From: Paracoccus bogoriensis
Lineage (GTDB): Bacteria; Pseudomonadota; Alphaproteobacteria; Rhodobacterales; Rhodobacteraceae
Assembly (NCBI RefSeq): GCF_019431455.1
Contig: NZ_JAHYSR010000019.1
Location: 1-64,000, forward strand
Reading direction: 5' to 3'
Length of the DNA: 64,000 nt
The notes beneath the pieces are model-generated. The model was given only the letters and a program-made list of their open reading frames with translations. It had not been told where the DNA came from and did no database searches. Positions 35,246 to 44,889 of the stretch are shown here, one piece after another. Numbering within the stretch: the stretch's first letter is position 1; each line of letters begins with the position of its first letter. The translations under genes were made by a program, and so were the position numbers.

Positions 35246-36658
35246 TCAGTTCTGGTCCGGGGACAGGTCGGACAGGGCCGCCTGCGCGTTGGCGTGGGCC
35301 TCGGCCTCGGCGCGCCATTCAGCCATGGCGGGTGCGGCAAGGGCGGGTTGGGGCAGGGCCGCGATCTCGGCCAGGGCTTCGGCGACGCGGCCTGCCTGAA
35401 GCGCGGCATCGGCGCGCGACAGGATCGCGTCCGGGTCCGTGCCCTCGCGCGGCGTGACCGAACGCGCACCCGTCTGCGCGCGCAGGAAGTTCGTCACCAG
35501 ATTGCCCTGACCTTCCGCGCTGGCGGCGGCCAGGCTGGCGCGCAGGGCCGCGCGGGCGGCTTCGGGGAAGCCGGCCTGAAGCTGGGCCAGGCTGGGGATG
35601 GGCGCTGCCAGCGCCTCGGGCGTCTCGAGCCCGGCGGCCGTCAGGGCATCGCGGGCCTGATCGGGGGTGATCCCTTCGTCCAGCGCGGCCTGAAGGGCGG
35701 CGATGGCGGCGACGGCCTCGGCGCGGCGGGTGCTTTCGGCGGCAGCCTGCTGGAGGGCGTCGGCCTCGGCCTGCGCGGCGGCCAGGCGTTGTTCGGCCTC
35801 GGCGGCAGCCTGTTCGATCCTGGTCTGCAGGGCGGTGGCAGCTTCGGTGTCGAAGGCCGGGCGGGCGGCCAGTTCCTCAAGCCGTGCCTGCTGTTCCTCA
35901 AGCCGCGCCTGCTGTTCCTCCAGACGCGCCTCAAGCGCGGCCAGCGCCTGAGGGTTGGCGCCTTCGGGCGCGTCGGGCTGCTGGGCCAGGGCCTGTTCCA
36001 GCGCGTCGAGCCGCGCAGACAGATCCGGCTGGCCCGCGGCCTGTTCCAGCGCGTCGAGCCGCGCCGCCAGATCGGCAGGCAGATCGACGGGCGCGGCTTC
36101 CGGGGCAGGCGCTTCGGCCAGCGCATCCAGCGCGGCCTGGCGGGCGGCCTCGCGGGCGGCGGCCTCGGCGGCGGCCTCGGCGGCGGCGATCAGGGCGGCC
36201 TCGTCGATGGGCGGCGGGGCCTCGGCCGGCGGGGCAGAGGCGGCGGGCACGGCAGCCGTGACGGGGCGCCATTCGGGGGGCAGATGCGGCAGCGCCCAGA
36301 TGGCGGCGGCGGCACCCAGACCGGCGGCGACCGCGCCGCCAAGCGCCAGCGGCAGGAAGCCACCACGACGCGGGGCGGAGTCCGTGACAGGTCGCGGCGC
36401 AGCGCCGGTTGCGGGTGGGGTGGAGGCGGCGGCCTCGGTTCGCGCGGACCGGGACGGAGCGTCGCTGCGCGGGCTGGCAGCCGGTAGTCCGGTCGAGCCG
36501 TCGCCCACGAGGCTGGATTCGATGGGCCGGATCTCTCCGGGTTGGCCGGCCTGGGCGGGCTTGCCCGCGCCGATCTCGGTCGAGGCGATCACGCCGGGCT
36601 TGGCGGGCTGGGGCCGCGCGCCGGGCGCGGCTTCCTCGGTTTTCTGATTGGTCGTCAC
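35246..36658 (-). CDS. Mitofilin/Mic60-like protein (COG4223)
   Basis: This 470-aa protein has a disordered N-terminus, one membrane helix at residues about 101-121 (FLPLALGGAVAAGLGAAAAI), a long Ala/Glu/Gln coiled coil with repeats (ARLEEQQARLEEQQARLEEL), and a C-terminal domain near ITPDQARDALTAAGLETPE resembling the mitofilin domain. Alphaproteobacterial Mic60 homologues sit in the haem operon and are linked to inner-membrane invaginations; this gene has the same place between hemD and hemY. The GTG start at 36656-36658 (VTTNQKTEEA) follows GGGGA. The coiled coil makes exact alignment uncertain. Confidence 0.8.
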   Translation of the reverse strand: MTTNQKTEEAAPGARPQPAKPGVIASTEIGAGKPAQAGQPGEIRPIESSLVGDGSTGLPAASPRSDAPSRSARTEAAASTPPATGAAPRPVTDSAPRRGGFLPLALGGAVAAGLGAAAAIWALPHLPPEWRPVTAAVPAASAPPAEAPPPIDEAALIAAAEAAAEAAAREAARQAALDALAEAPAPEAAPVDLPADLAARLDALEQAAGQPDLSARLDALEQALAQQPDAPEGANPQALAALEARLEEQQARLEEQQARLEELAARPAFDTEAATALQTRIEQAAAEAEQRLAAAQAEADALQQAAAESTRRAEAVAAIAALQAALDEGITPDQARDALTAAGLETPEALAAPIPSLAQLQAGFPEAARAALRASLAAASAEGQGNLVTNFLRAQTGARSVTPREGTDPDAILSRADAALQAGRVAEALAEIAALPQPALAAPAMAEWRAEAEAHANAQAALSDLSPDQN

Positions 36659-36748
36659 GTCTTGTCCCCGTATGGTGGCAGGGCGGCAGCCCTGGGCGGC
36701 GCGCCCCACGCAGCCTAGTCGTGAGAGTGCCGTTGCTCAACCCGCCCG

Positions 36749-37423
36749 CTATCCGCTTTGTTCCGCCCGTGCGATCTGCGTGATTGCGGCGACCAGCGCG
36801 GATGCTTCGGGTCGGGAGGCCACCACGGTCCGGGCGGCGGGGGCGCCAAAGGCTGCCAAGGCGGCATCGCTGATCGCCACCACCCAGAGCGGCGCGACCG
36901 CCCCCGCGACCGCCTGAGCCAGAAGCCGGGCAGAGCGCGGCGAAAAAAGCGGCAGCACCACCGGGGCGGGGCGCGACAACAGCTCCAACGCCTGGGGCGT
37001 CAGCGGCTGCGGCAACTGGTCATAGACCACCACGCCCGGCACCGGCAGGCGGCGCGCCAGATGGCGGCCATGCGGATGGATCAGCGGTCTATCCGCTGTG
37101 GCGATCAGGGGCAGCAGGCTTTCGGCAAAGCCGTCCCCCTCGCGCACGTCGAACCCGGCGGCGCGGGCCAGTTCGCCGGTGCGCGGCCCCACGCACAGCG
37201 CCAGCCGCCCCCGCCCCGGCCCGGCGCTGGCCACAGCATGGCCCGAGGTAAAAACCAGCCCCGGCGCGGCCTGCAGGATGGCGGCGTCATGAGGGACGGG
37301 CTCGATCCGCAGGATGGGCGCGATGACGGCTGGCCAATCGGGCAGCATTGCCGCGATGCGCTGCGAATCGGGCAGCGGTCGAGTCAGAAGCAGCGTGGCG
37401 TGCGGCGCGGTCGGCATTGGCAC
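36749..37423 (-). CDS. hemD: Uroporphyrinogen-III synthase
   Basis: HemD (224 aa) closes and inverts ring D of hydroxymethylbilane to give uroporphyrinogen III. Sequence conservation in this family is low, but the two-domain layout and short motifs fit: LLLTRPLPDSQRIAAML at the start, LVFTSGHAVAS in domain 1 and VVLPLFSPRSARLLAQAV in domain 2. Position before the mitofilin-like gene and hemY supports the call. It starts 59 nt from tsaD, divergently. Confidence 0.85.
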   Translation of the reverse strand: MPMPTAPHATLLLTRPLPDSQRIAAMLPDWPAVIAPILRIEPVPHDAAILQAAPGLVFTSGHAVASAGPGRGRLALCVGPRTGELARAAGFDVREGDGFAESLLPLIATADRPLIHPHGRHLARRLPVPGVVVYDQLPQPLTPQALELLSRPAPVVLPLFSPRSARLLAQAVAGAVAPLWVVAISDAALAAFGAPAARTVVASRPEASALVAAITQIARAEQSG

Positions 37424-37481
37424 TTTCCTTCGCCGATGCTAGGCCCGACATCGGTAATCAAGAGGGCGGCTCTGGGCAAGC

Positions 37482-38549
37482 ATGGATGATCTGATCTTTC
37501 TGGGCATCGAGAGCAGTTGCGACGACACCGCCGCCGCCATCGTGACGGGCGATCGCCGCATCCTGTCGAATGTTGTTGCCTCGCAGACCGAGCTACATGC
37601 CGATTTCGGCGGCGTGGTGCCGGAAATCGCCGCCCGCGCCCATGCCGAACGGCTGGATCTGGTCGTCGAACAGGCGCTGGCGCAGGCGGGGCTGGGTCTG
37701 GGCGACCTGAGCGGGGTGGCCGTGACGGCCGGGCCGGGGCTGATCGGGGGGGTGATGGCGGGCGTGATGTGCGCCAAGGGCATCGCCGCGGGGGCGGGCC
37801 TGCCGCTGGTGGGCGTGAACCACCTGGCGGGCCATGCGCTGACGCCGCGCCTGACCGACGGGGTGGATTTCCCCTATCTGATGCTGCTGGTCTCGGGCGG
37901 GCATTGCCAGTTCCTGATGGCCCATGGCCCCGAGGATTTCACCCGGCTTGGCGGCACGATCGACGACGCGCCGGGCGAGGCCTTCGACAAGCTGGCCAAG
38001 CTAATGGCCCTGCCCCAGCCCGGCGGCCCCCATGTCGAGGCCGAGGCGGCGCTTGGCGATCCGCACCGCTTCGACCTGCCCCGCCCGCTGCTGGACCGAC
38101 AGGGCTGCGATCTCAGTTTCTCGGGGCTCAAGACGGCGGCGCTGCGCCAGCGCGACGCGCTGATCGCCGAGGCGGGCGGCTTGCGCGCGGCTGACCGGCG
38201 CGATCTCTGCGCCGCCTTCCAGCGCGCCGTGACCGAGGTGCTGGCCGAAAAGTCGCGCCGGGCGCTTGCGGAAAGCGGCGCGCCGCTTCTGGCCGTGGCG
38301 GGCGGCGTGGCTGCGAATGGGCCGATCCGCGCGGCCCTGCAAGAGGTCGCGGCGCGCGCGGGGGCGGGCTTTCTGGCACCTCCGCTGCGGCTTTGCACCG
38401 ACAATGGCGCGATGATCGCCTGGGCGGGGATCGAGCTTTACCGCGCCGGGCGGCGCGACGGGATGGATCTGTCGGCGCGCCCGCGCTGGCCGCTGGATCA
38501 GGGGGCCGTGCCGATGCTGGGCGGCGGCAGGAAAGGGGCCAAGGCATGA
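37482..38549 (+). CDS. tsaD: tRNA N6-adenosine threonylcarbamoyltransferase
   Basis: TsaD (355 aa) transfers threonylcarbamoyl to A37 of ANN-decoding tRNAs, with TsaB and TsaE. The metal-binding HxxxH is in [13 protein letters not shown] near residue 115, and the ASKHA ATP-fold blocks [18 protein letters not shown] and [18 protein letters not shown] are intact. Its stop overlaps the gpsA start as ATGA. It opens a four-gene run of overlapping genes (tsaD-gpsA-YciI-EVE). Confidence 0.97.
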   Translation: MDDLIFLGIESSCDDTAAAIVTGDRRILSNVVASQTELHADFGGVVPEIAARAHAERLDLVVEQALAQAGLGLGDLSGVAVTAGPGLIGGVMAGVMCAKGIAAGAGLPLVGVNHLAGHALTPRLTDGVDFPYLMLLVSGGHCQFLMAHGPEDFTRLGGTIDDAPGEAFDKLAKLMALPQPGGPHVEAEAALGDPHRFDLPRPLLDRQGCDLSFSGLKTAALRQRDALIAEAGGLRAADRRDLCAAFQRAVTEVLAEKSRRALAESGAPLLAVAGGVAANGPIRAALQEVAARAGAGFLAPPLRLCTDNGAMIAWAGIELYRAGRRDGMDLSARPRWPLDQGAVPMLGGGRKGAKA

Positions 38550-39484
38550 TTTCGGTTCTGGGTGCAGGCGCTTTCGGCACGGCACTGGCCGTAGCGCTGG
38601 CCGAACGCGGTGCGGTGACGCTGTGGGGGCGCGCGATCGGCTGGCGCGGCGAGAACCCGCGCCTGCCCGGCGTCACCCTGCCCGAGGCGGTGGAGGCGAC
38701 CGAGGATCTGGCCCGCGCGCTGCGGGCCGATGTGGTGCTGCTGGCCCTGCCCGCGCAGGCGCTTGGCGGGTTTCTGGACCGCCACGGTGCGGATCTGGCA
38801 GGCAAGCGGCTGGTCAGCACGGCCAAGGGCATCGACCTTGCGACGCTGCGCGGCCCTTCGGCGCTGATCGCGGCGCGTGCGCCGGGGGCGGTGGTCGCGG
38901 TGCTGACCGGGCCGTCCTTCGCCGCCGACATCGCGCGCGGCCTGCCCACCGCGCTGACGCTGGCCTGCACCGACGCGCTGGCGGGCCGCGCCCTGCAAGA
39001 GACGTTGTCCACACGCACGCTGCGGCTTTACCGCACGACCGATGTGATTGGTGCCGAACTGGGCGGGGCGCTGAAGAACGTCATCGCCATCGCGGCGGGG
39101 GCGGTGATCGGCGCGGGTCTGGGCGACAGCGCGCGCGCCGCGATCATCACCCGCGGCTTTGCCGAGATGACGCGACTGGCGGCCCATCTGGGCGCCCAGC
39201 CCGAGACGCTCACCGGGCTTTCGGGGCTGGGCGATCTGACGCTGACCTGCACCTCAAGCCAGTCGCGCAATTTCCGCTTTGGCGCGGCGCTTGGCGCGGG
39301 CGAGGAGTTCGATACCGCAACCACGGTCGAGGGCGCCGCGACCGCGCAGGCCCTGGCCCGCATGGCCGCGGCCGAGGGGCTGGACCTGCCGATCAGCGCC
39401 ATGGTCGCACGGCTTGCGACCGGCGCGATTTCCGTCGAGAACGCCATGACCTATCTGCTCAGCCGACCCCTGAAGGAGGAATGA
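38546..39484 (+). CDS. gpsA: Glycerol-3-phosphate dehydrogenase [NAD(P)+]
   Basis: GpsA (312 aa) reduces dihydroxyacetone phosphate to sn-glycerol-3-phosphate for phospholipid synthesis. The N-terminal NAD loop [20 protein letters not shown], the middle [20 protein letters not shown] and the catalytic-Lys block [20 protein letters not shown] are present. It overlaps tsaD (ATGA) and the next gene (ATGA), so translation is probably coupled. Confidence 0.96.
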   Translation: MISVLGAGAFGTALAVALAERGAVTLWGRAIGWRGENPRLPGVTLPEAVEATEDLARALRADVVLLALPAQALGGFLDRHGADLAGKRLVSTAKGIDLATLRGPSALIAARAPGAVVAVLTGPSFAADIARGLPTALTLACTDALAGRALQETLSTRTLRLYRTTDVIGAELGGALKNVIAIAAGAVIGAGLGDSARAAIITRGFAEMTRLAAHLGAQPETLTGLSGLGDLTLTCTSSQSRNFRFGAALGAGEEFDTATTVEGAATAQALARMAAAEGLDLPISAMVARLATGAISVENAMTYLLSRPLKEE

Positions 39485-39756
39485 TGCCCCTTTTCGCCGT
39501 GATCTGCCGGGACAAGCCCGGCGCCCTGCCCATCCGCCTGGCCACCCGCGAGGCGCATCTGGCCCATATCCGGGACACCGGCATCGTCGCCCAGGCCGGT
39601 CCGCTGATCGAGGCGGGCGAGATGGCCGGATCGCTGGTGATCCTCGATTGTGCGGACCGCGCCGCCGCCGAGGCCTGGGCCGAGGCCGACCCCTACCGCG
39701 ACGCGGGCCTTTTCGATCACGTCGAGATCGTCGAATGGAAGAAGGTGATCGGCTGA
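39484..39756 (+). CDS. YciI-like protein
   Basis: This 90-aa protein has the YciI ferredoxin-like fold: [20 protein letters not shown], then EAHLAHIRDTGIVAQAGPLI and ADPYRDAGLFDHVEIVEWKK. The conserved His/Asp pair of the family is visible. Function of YciI-like proteins is mostly unknown. Two ATGs are adjacent (39481 and 39484); the second gives the better spacing to GGAGG. It ends one base into the EVE-domain gene (TGATG). Confidence 0.88.
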   Translation: MPLFAVICRDKPGALPIRLATREAHLAHIRDTGIVAQAGPLIEAGEMAGSLVILDCADRAAAEAWAEADPYRDAGLFDHVEIVEWKKVIG

Positions 39757-40178
39757 TGGCCTACTGGCTCTTCAAGTCCGAACCCGATGTCTTTGGCTGG
39801 GACGACCTGGTCGCCAAGGGCGATGCGGGCGAGGAATGGGACGGGGTGCGCAACTATCAGGCGCGCAACATGATGCGGGCGATGAAGGTCGGCGATCTGG
39901 GCCTGTTCTATCACAGCAATATCGGCAAGGAGGCCGTGGGCATCTGCGAAGTCATCGCCGAGGCCCATCCCGACAGCACCTCGGACGATCCGAAATGGGA
40001 ATGCGTGGATGTGCGCGCGGTCCGCAAGCTGCCGCGCCCCGTCAGCCTCGAGGAAGCCAAGGCCGATCCGCGCCTGAAGGACATGGTGCTGGTCAACAAC
40101 ACGCGCCTGTCCGTCCAGCCCGTGACCGAGGCCGAATGGGCCGTCTTCATGGAGCTTTCGGGCGACAAGGGCGCGTGA
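39756..40178 (+). CDS. EVE-domain protein
   Basis: This 140-aa protein is an EVE domain (PUA-like fold): AYWLFKSEPDVFGWDDLVAK at the start, WDGVRNYQARNMMRAMKVGD, then LGLFYHSNIGKEAVGICEVI. EVE proteins are thought to bind modified nucleobases in DNA or RNA; in core genomes they are usually stand-alone, as here. Its start overlaps the YciI stop. A long hairpin follows at 40195. Confidence 0.93.
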   Translation: MAYWLFKSEPDVFGWDDLVAKGDAGEEWDGVRNYQARNMMRAMKVGDLGLFYHSNIGKEAVGICEVIAEAHPDSTSDDPKWECVDVRAVRKLPRPVSLEEAKADPRLKDMVLVNNTRLSVQPVTEAEWAVFMELSGDKGA

Positions 40179-40194
40179 CGGGGGGCGTGACGGT

Positions 40195-40229
40195 ATCACG
40201 CCCCGGAAAAATCATTCCGGGGCCGTGAT
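40195..40229. terminator. Bidirectional hairpin between the EVE gene and ggt
   Basis: ATCACG + CCCCGGAA pairs with TTCCGGGG + CGTGAT with one bulge, loop AAATCA (40209-40214). It lies between convergent genes and has no long T-run on either side, so it is a likely but imperfect two-way terminator. Confidence 0.6.
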
Positions 40230-40249
40230 CGCAACAGGGCGCGGCGCGC

Positions 40250-42052
40250 TCAGCCGCCGATCGCGATGCCCTCGCGGCGGGGATCGGCGCCGCCCTCAAG
40301 CCCCTCGGGGGTGATGACGATGCCCTGCAGGCCCGAGGTCAGCGCGGTTTCGTTCAGCTCGAACCCCATCGCGGCCAGACCCTCGGTCAACGCCGCCGGC
40401 AGGCCGGGCTCGACATCCATCGGGCCGAAGCGGTTGACGATGTTCGGCGCGGCCACGGCCTGCTGGATGTCCATGCCCCAATCGAGATGCGCGATGATCG
40501 CGCGGGCGACATAGCCGATGATGCGGCTGCCGCCGGGCGAGCCGATCACCATGACCGGCGCGCCGTCGCGCAGCACGATGGTCGGCGCCATCGAGGACCG
40601 GGGCCGCTTGCCCGGCGCGATGGCATTGGCGATGGGCCAGCCCGCCGCGTCATGCGTCTCGAAGCTGAAATCGGTCAGCTCGTTGTTCAGCAGGAACCCC
40701 GCCGCCATCACGCGCGAGCCGAAGCCGTTCTCGATGGTCGTGGTCATGGACAGCGCATTCCCGTCACCATCCACGATCGAGATATGCGAGGTCGATGGCA
40801 GTTCCAGCGCGTTGTCCTGCCCCCATAGCATGGCGTGACTCCAGCCGGGATTGCCGGGCGCGACCTCGGGCAGGCTGTCATCGCCCGCCAGAAGGGCCGC
40901 GCGTTCGGACAGATAGGCCGGGTCGATCAGCCCCTCGGTCGGCATGGGCACGAAATCGCTGTCGGCCATGTAGCGGCCCCGATCCGCGAAGGCCAGCCGC
41001 GAGGCGTCCCCGATCAGGCGCCAGGCCTCGGGGCTGTCGGAGCCCATCCCGGCCAGGTCATGGCCGCTCAGCATCCCCAGGATCTGCCCCACAGTCAGCG
41101 CCCCCGACGAAGGCGGCCCCATCCCGCAGACATCATGGGCGCGATATTCGACGCAGATCGCCGGGCGCTCGACCACGCGGTAGATGGCCAGATCCTCAAG
41201 AGACAGAAGGCCGGGATTGTCCTCGGCCCCCGTGACCGCATCGACGATCTCCTGCGCGATGCGGCCCGTGTAGAAAGCGTCGGCGCCGCCTTCGGCCAGG
41301 GCGCGCAGCGTGTCGGCATAGGCGGGGTTGGTCAGCGTGGCACCCTCGGCCACGGGCTGGCCTTCGGGGAAAAAGTAATCCGCCGTCGCCGGATAGCGCG
41401 ACAGCGCGTCGCCCTCGGCCGCGACCAGCGCGGCAAGGCGGGGCGAGACGGAAAAGCCCTCATCCGCCAGCCGGATACCCTCCTCGAACAGACTGGCCCA
41501 ATCGGCGCGGCCCCATTTCTGATGCGCGACCTCCAGCAGGCGCGGCGTGCCGGGCGTGCCGACGGAACGGCCACCCACGACCGCCTCCATGAAGGCCAGA
41601 GGCTCGCCCTCGTCATTCTGGAACAGGGTCGGCGTGGCGCGCAGGGGCGCGGTCTCGCGGCCGTCCAGCGTCGTCACCTCGCCGGTCTCTGCGTCATACC
41701 AGACGAGAAAGGCGCCCCCGCCAAGACCCGAGCTTTGCGGCTCGACCAAGCCCAGCACGACCTGCACGGCGACCATCGCATCAGCGGCATTGCCGCCTTC
41801 GCGCAGGACGCGCGCGCCTGCCTCGACCGCCAGCGGATGCGCGGCGCTGACCATCCAGTCGGCCCCGCGCGCCACCCGGCCGGCAGCCTTGTCGGCCAGG
41901 GCCTCCTGCGCGGCCTCGGTCAGGGGGCCGAAGCCGCGGGCCGTCACTTCGGTGCCCGAGGCGCCCTCGGGAATGACGGCATCCGTCGCCTGCTGCGCCG
42001 CCGCCATGCCCGCACCGCCCAGAAGCAGCGCCAGAACCAGAACCTGTCTCAT
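40250..42052 (-). CDS. ggt: Gamma-glutamyltransferase
   Basis: GGT (600 aa) is a periplasmic, self-cleaving enzyme that hydrolyses glutathione and transfers gamma-glutamyl groups. A signal peptide (RQVLVLALLLGGAGMAAAQQ) is followed by the large-subunit domain (AHPLAVEAGARVLREGGNAA). The small subunit starts at the nucleophile Thr in LPSTSHISIVDGDGNALSMT; the later GKRPRSSMAPTIV and GSPGGSRIIG motifs are intact. ATG at 42052 is preferred; an in-frame ATG four codons upstream (42064) is possible. Confidence 0.94.
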   Translation of the reverse strand: MRQVLVLALLLGGAGMAAAQQATDAVIPEGASGTEVTARGFGPLTEAAQEALADKAAGRVARGADWMVSAAHPLAVEAGARVLREGGNAADAMVAVQVVLGLVEPQSSGLGGGAFLVWYDAETGEVTTLDGRETAPLRATPTLFQNDEGEPLAFMEAVVGGRSVGTPGTPRLLEVAHQKWGRADWASLFEEGIRLADEGFSVSPRLAALVAAEGDALSRYPATADYFFPEGQPVAEGATLTNPAYADTLRALAEGGADAFYTGRIAQEIVDAVTGAEDNPGLLSLEDLAIYRVVERPAICVEYRAHDVCGMGPPSSGALTVGQILGMLSGHDLAGMGSDSPEAWRLIGDASRLAFADRGRYMADSDFVPMPTEGLIDPAYLSERAALLAGDDSLPEVAPGNPGWSHAMLWGQDNALELPSTSHISIVDGDGNALSMTTTIENGFGSRVMAAGFLLNNELTDFSFETHDAAGWPIANAIAPGKRPRSSMAPTIVLRDGAPVMVIGSPGGSRIIGYVARAIIAHLDWGMDIQQAVAAPNIVNRFGPMDVEPGLPAALTEGLAAMGFELNETALTSGLQGIVITPEGLEGGADPRREGIAIGG

Positions 42053-42134
42053 CCTCGCCCCCATGAGATTGCAGTCAGAGCAATCCTGAAGGCCGGGACG
42101 GCGCTTTACAACCCCCGGTTTCGCGGGTGGCGTG

Positions 42135-42680
42135 TTACTGCGCCTCGGCGGCCAGGGCGCGGTCCAGTTCGGGGCGGAATCGGGTCTGATAATCGGCGCC
42201 CACGATGGGGCCGGCAAAGCGGTAGAGGATGCGGCCATTGCCATCGAGAATGAAGGTCTCGGGCGGGGCGGTCACGCCCCAGTCGATGGCAGTGCGGCCG
42301 CGCGGGTCGTCTCCGATGGCGTGATAAGGGTCGCCGCCCTCGGCCAGAAAAGCCAGCGCATTATCGGGATTGTCGCGCAGCGCGACGCCATAGACCGGGA
42401 TTTCCTGCGACAATTCCATCAGGACCGGATGTTCGACCCGACAGGGAGGGCACCAGCTGGCCCAGAAATTCACCAGCTTGACACCCGGTTCGCGCAGCAT
42501 CGCATCGGTCAGCTGCACCTTGTCGGGCAGGGTCTGGGCGGGCACGGCGGGCGCCTCGCGTCCCGCCAGTGCCGAAGGATTCTCGCCGACATTCTCGCGG
42601 TTCATGCCCCAGAGAAACATCGCGGCCAGCCCGGCGAAGATCGCGGGAGGCAGCACGACAAGCGGCGAGAGCCTAGCCAT
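42135..42680 (-). CDS. ccmG: Cytochrome c maturation thiol-disulfide oxidoreductase CcmG/DsbE
   Basis: CcmG (181 aa) is a membrane-anchored periplasmic thioredoxin that reduces the apocytochrome c CXXCH motif before haem attachment. An N-terminal helix (LVVLPPAIFAGLAAMFLWGM) anchors it, and WASWCPPCRVEHP is the active-site CxxC. The ATG at 42678-42680 overlaps the end of ccmD by 8 nt. It is the last gene of the ccmABCDG set; ccmE, F, H are not in the window. Confidence 0.95.
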   Translation of the reverse strand: MARLSPLVVLPPAIFAGLAAMFLWGMNRENVGENPSALAGREAPAVPAQTLPDKVQLTDAMLREPGVKLVNFWASWCPPCRVEHPVLMELSQEIPVYGVALRDNPDNALAFLAEGGDPYHAIGDDPRGRTAIDWGVTAPPETFILDGNGRILYRFAGPIVGADYQTRFRPELDRALAAEAQ

Positions 42681-42825
42681 CCTTCTTCCCTCTTTCGTGG
42701 TCCTCCAGCGCCCGGCGGGCGCGGGCATTGGCGACAAGCGTCTGCCAGATCAGCCCCGCCAGCAGCGCCAGCGATACGCCATAGGATGCCAGCACGGCAA
42801 ATGCGTATTTCCCCAGGTCGATCAT
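42673..42825 (-). CDS. ccmD: Haem exporter protein CcmD
   Basis: A 50-codon gene that is easy to miss. It starts MIDLGKYAFAVLASYGVSLA, has one membrane helix (residues about 8-27) and a basic/acidic cytoplasmic tail ending RRALEDHERGKKDG, the standard CcmD layout. CcmD helps release haem-loaded CcmE from CcmABC. The ATG (42823-42825) overlaps the ccmC stop as ATGA, and its end overlaps the ccmG start by 8 nt, so it is tightly coupled to both. Confidence 0.9.
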   Translation of the reverse strand: MIDLGKYAFAVLASYGVSLALLAGLIWQTLVANARARRALEDHERGKKDG

Positions 42826-43547
42826 GCGCGCATCTCACGGGCTTGCAGGGCGGCAAGGCGCCGTCTGCGGATTTCGGTGCGCGTGCGGATGATCAGCAGC
42901 GCCAGGAACAGCAGGCCGAAGCCCACCATCGCGGTATAGAGCGGGTAGCGATAGACATGGCTCATCCGCTCGCCCGACTGGACGGACAGACTGGCCCCTT
43001 GATGCAGACCCTGATTCCAGAACAGCACCGCATAGCGCGACAGAAGCGCAAAGACCGATCCGACAAGGCACAGCACTCCGGTCAGATCGGCCGCGCTGTC
43101 GGGATCCTCGATCGCGGCCCAAAGCGCGATATAGCCGATATAGAACAGGAACAGGATCAGGAACGAGGTCAGCCGCGGATCCCATTCCCACCAGGTTCCC
43201 CACATCGGCTGCCCCCACAGCGCCCCGGTCGCCAGCGCGATCAGCGTCATCACCGCGCCGATGGGGGCGGCGGCCTTGGCGGCCAGTGCGCTGACATGGT
43301 GGCGGCGGATGATCCAGACGAGGGACGCGACCAGCATCATCACCCAGATATTGATGGCCATCATCGCGGCGGGCACATGCAGGAACACGATCTTGACGGT
43401 CGAGCCCTGCCGGAAATCGTCCGGCGTCAGAAAGCCCCAGACCACGCCCGTGACCGAGAACAGCACCGCCCCGCCCACGACCCAGGGCAGCAGCCTGTCG
43501 GTCATGCGCATGAACCGGACGGGATTGGCGTATTCCCAGATCGACAT
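42822..43547 (-). CDS. ccmC: Haem exporter membrane protein CcmC
   Basis: CcmC (241 aa) is the six-helix inner-membrane protein that presents haem to CcmE. The tryptophan-rich periplasmic motif GTWWEWDPRLTSFLILF is present near residue 118, with the haem-ligating His residues in KIVFLHVPAAMMAINIW and SGERMSHVYRYPLY. ATG at 43545-43547 (MSIWEYANPVRFM) follows GGGGA. It lies between ccmB and ccmD. Confidence 0.96.
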   Translation of the reverse strand: MSIWEYANPVRFMRMTDRLLPWVVGGAVLFSVTGVVWGFLTPDDFRQGSTVKIVFLHVPAAMMAINIWVMMLVASLVWIIRRHHVSALAAKAAAPIGAVMTLIALATGALWGQPMWGTWWEWDPRLTSFLILFLFYIGYIALWAAIEDPDSAADLTGVLCLVGSVFALLSRYAVLFWNQGLHQGASLSVQSGERMSHVYRYPLYTAMVGFGLLFLALLIIRTRTEIRRRRLAALQAREMRA

Positions 43548-43589
43548 GGACTTTCCCCTAACCAAGGCGGGGTTGCGGCTCAAGCCCGC

Positions 43590-44246
43590 TCACCGCAGAT
43601 TGACCCTCAGCGCGGCGGCTGCGGCGAAAGGTATCAGCGCCAGGACCGCCAGCGTGATCCCGGCCTGAAAGACAAGCGGCGTGACGATGGCCGCGCCCTC
43701 GGCGCCGCGGCGGGTGATCTCGGCCCCGAAGATCAGCGTAGGGATATAGAGCGGCAGCACCAAGAGCGACAAAAGCAGCCCCCCCCGGCGCAGGCCCACC
43801 GTCAGCGCCGCCCCGAAGGCGCCCAGCATCGACAGGGCTGGCGTGCCGATCAGCAGCGACAGGACCAGCCAGGGCATGGCGGCGGGCGGCAATTGCAGCA
43901 GCACCCCGAAGAGCGGCGCGGCCAGGACCAGCGGCAGGCCGGTGGTGATCCAATGGGCAAGCGCCTTGATTGCGACCGCGCCTTCCAGCGGCATCGGCGC
44001 GGTGGCCAGCAGGTCGAGGCTGCCATCCTCGTGATCCAGCGCGAAGATGCGGTCCAGCGACAGAAGGCAGGCCAGAAGCGCGCCGACCCACAGGATGCCG
44101 GGCGCAACCGGCGCCAGTGCCGCACGGTCGGGGCCGACCCCGAACGGGACCAGCGCCGACAGGATCAGGAAGAAGGCCACGCCAAGGCCGAATCCCCCGC
44201 CCGCGCGCACGGCCAGCCGCAGGTCGCGGGTCAGCAGCGCCAGCAT
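43590..44246 (-). CDS. ccmB: Haem exporter membrane protein CcmB
   Basis: CcmB (218 aa) is the membrane partner of the CcmA ATPase in the complex that frees haem-loaded CcmE. It starts MLALLTRDLRLAVRAGGGFG and has six hydrophobic segments with family text LDRIFALDHEDGSLDLLATA and SLLIGTPALSMLGAFGAALT. The start is taken at 44244-44246, just after a GGGGG site; upstream sequence in frame overlaps ccmA. Confidence 0.94.
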   Translation of the reverse strand: MLALLTRDLRLAVRAGGGFGLGVAFFLILSALVPFGVGPDRAALAPVAPGILWVGALLACLLSLDRIFALDHEDGSLDLLATAPMPLEGAVAIKALAHWITTGLPLVLAAPLFGVLLQLPPAAMPWLVLSLLIGTPALSMLGAFGAALTVGLRRGGLLLSLLVLPLYIPTLIFGAEITRRGAEGAAIVTPLVFQAGITLAVLALIPFAAAAALRVNLR

Positions 44247-44259
44247 GACGGACCCCCGA

Positions 44260-44889
44260 TCATGCGAAAGCCTCGTTGAAGCTGGCGGGACGGATCGCCG
44301 CGCCCGGCTGGGCGCGATGGGGGGTGAGGTCCAGAACCCGCGCCTCGGACAGGCCAAGGTCGATATGGGTGGCCATCAGCGCCGCCCCGCCAAGCGCCAG
44401 ATGCGCGCGGATCACCACGCCAAAGGCCGTGACCGAGGCCGCGTCCAGCGACACGGTGGGCTCGTCCAGCACCCAGAGCGGGCGGCCCGTGACCAGCAGC
44501 CGCGCCAGACCCAGACGGCGTTTTTGCCCCGCCGACAGCGCGCCCGCCGGGCGATCGGCCAGAGCGATCAGGTCCATCGCAGCCAGGGCGGGCTCGATCG
44601 GCCTGCCGCCGAAAATACGCGACCAGAAGGTCAGGTTCTCGGCCACCGACAGGGTCGGCTTCAGGCCGTCGGCATGGGCGGCATAGGCGACGCTGTCCTC
44701 GGCCGCGTCGATCCGGCCCGCGACCGGGGCCTGAAGCCCCGCGATGCAGCGCAGAAGCGTCGTCTTGCCGATGCCGTTCGGGCCGCGCAGGATCAGTGCC
44801 TCGCCCGCGTCCAGCGTGAAGCTGACGCCCTCGACCGCCCGCAGCCCGCCGCGCGAGACGGTCAGGTCATGGACGGCCAGATGCCTCAC
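44260..44889 (-). CDS. ccmA: Haem exporter ATP-binding protein CcmA
   Basis: CcmA (209 aa) is the ABC ATPase of the CcmABCD complex. Walker A is GPNGIGKTT (residues 36-44), the signature region is [15 protein letters not shown], and Walker B is [13 protein letters not shown]. Its ATG overlaps the stop of the Mth938-like gene (ATGA), placing the ccm genes in one transcript with secDF upstream. Confidence 0.95.
   Translation of the reverse strand: MRHLAVHDLTVSRGGLRAVEGVSFTLDAGEALILRGPNGIGKTTLLRCIAGLQAPVAGRIDAAEDSVAYAAHADGLKPTLSVAENLTFWSRIFGGRPIEPALAAMDLIALADRPAGALSAGQKRRLGLARLLVTGRPLWVLDEPTVSLDAASVTAFGVVIRAHLALGGAALMATHIDLGLSEARVLDLTPHRAQPGAAIRPASFNEAFA

Noticed and set aside
42132..44279. 715-codon plus-strand ORF opposite the ccm genes
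   Set aside because: Antisense of ccmG, D, C and B, all of which are clear genes; its His/Gln/Arg-rich composition is a codon-phase artefact.
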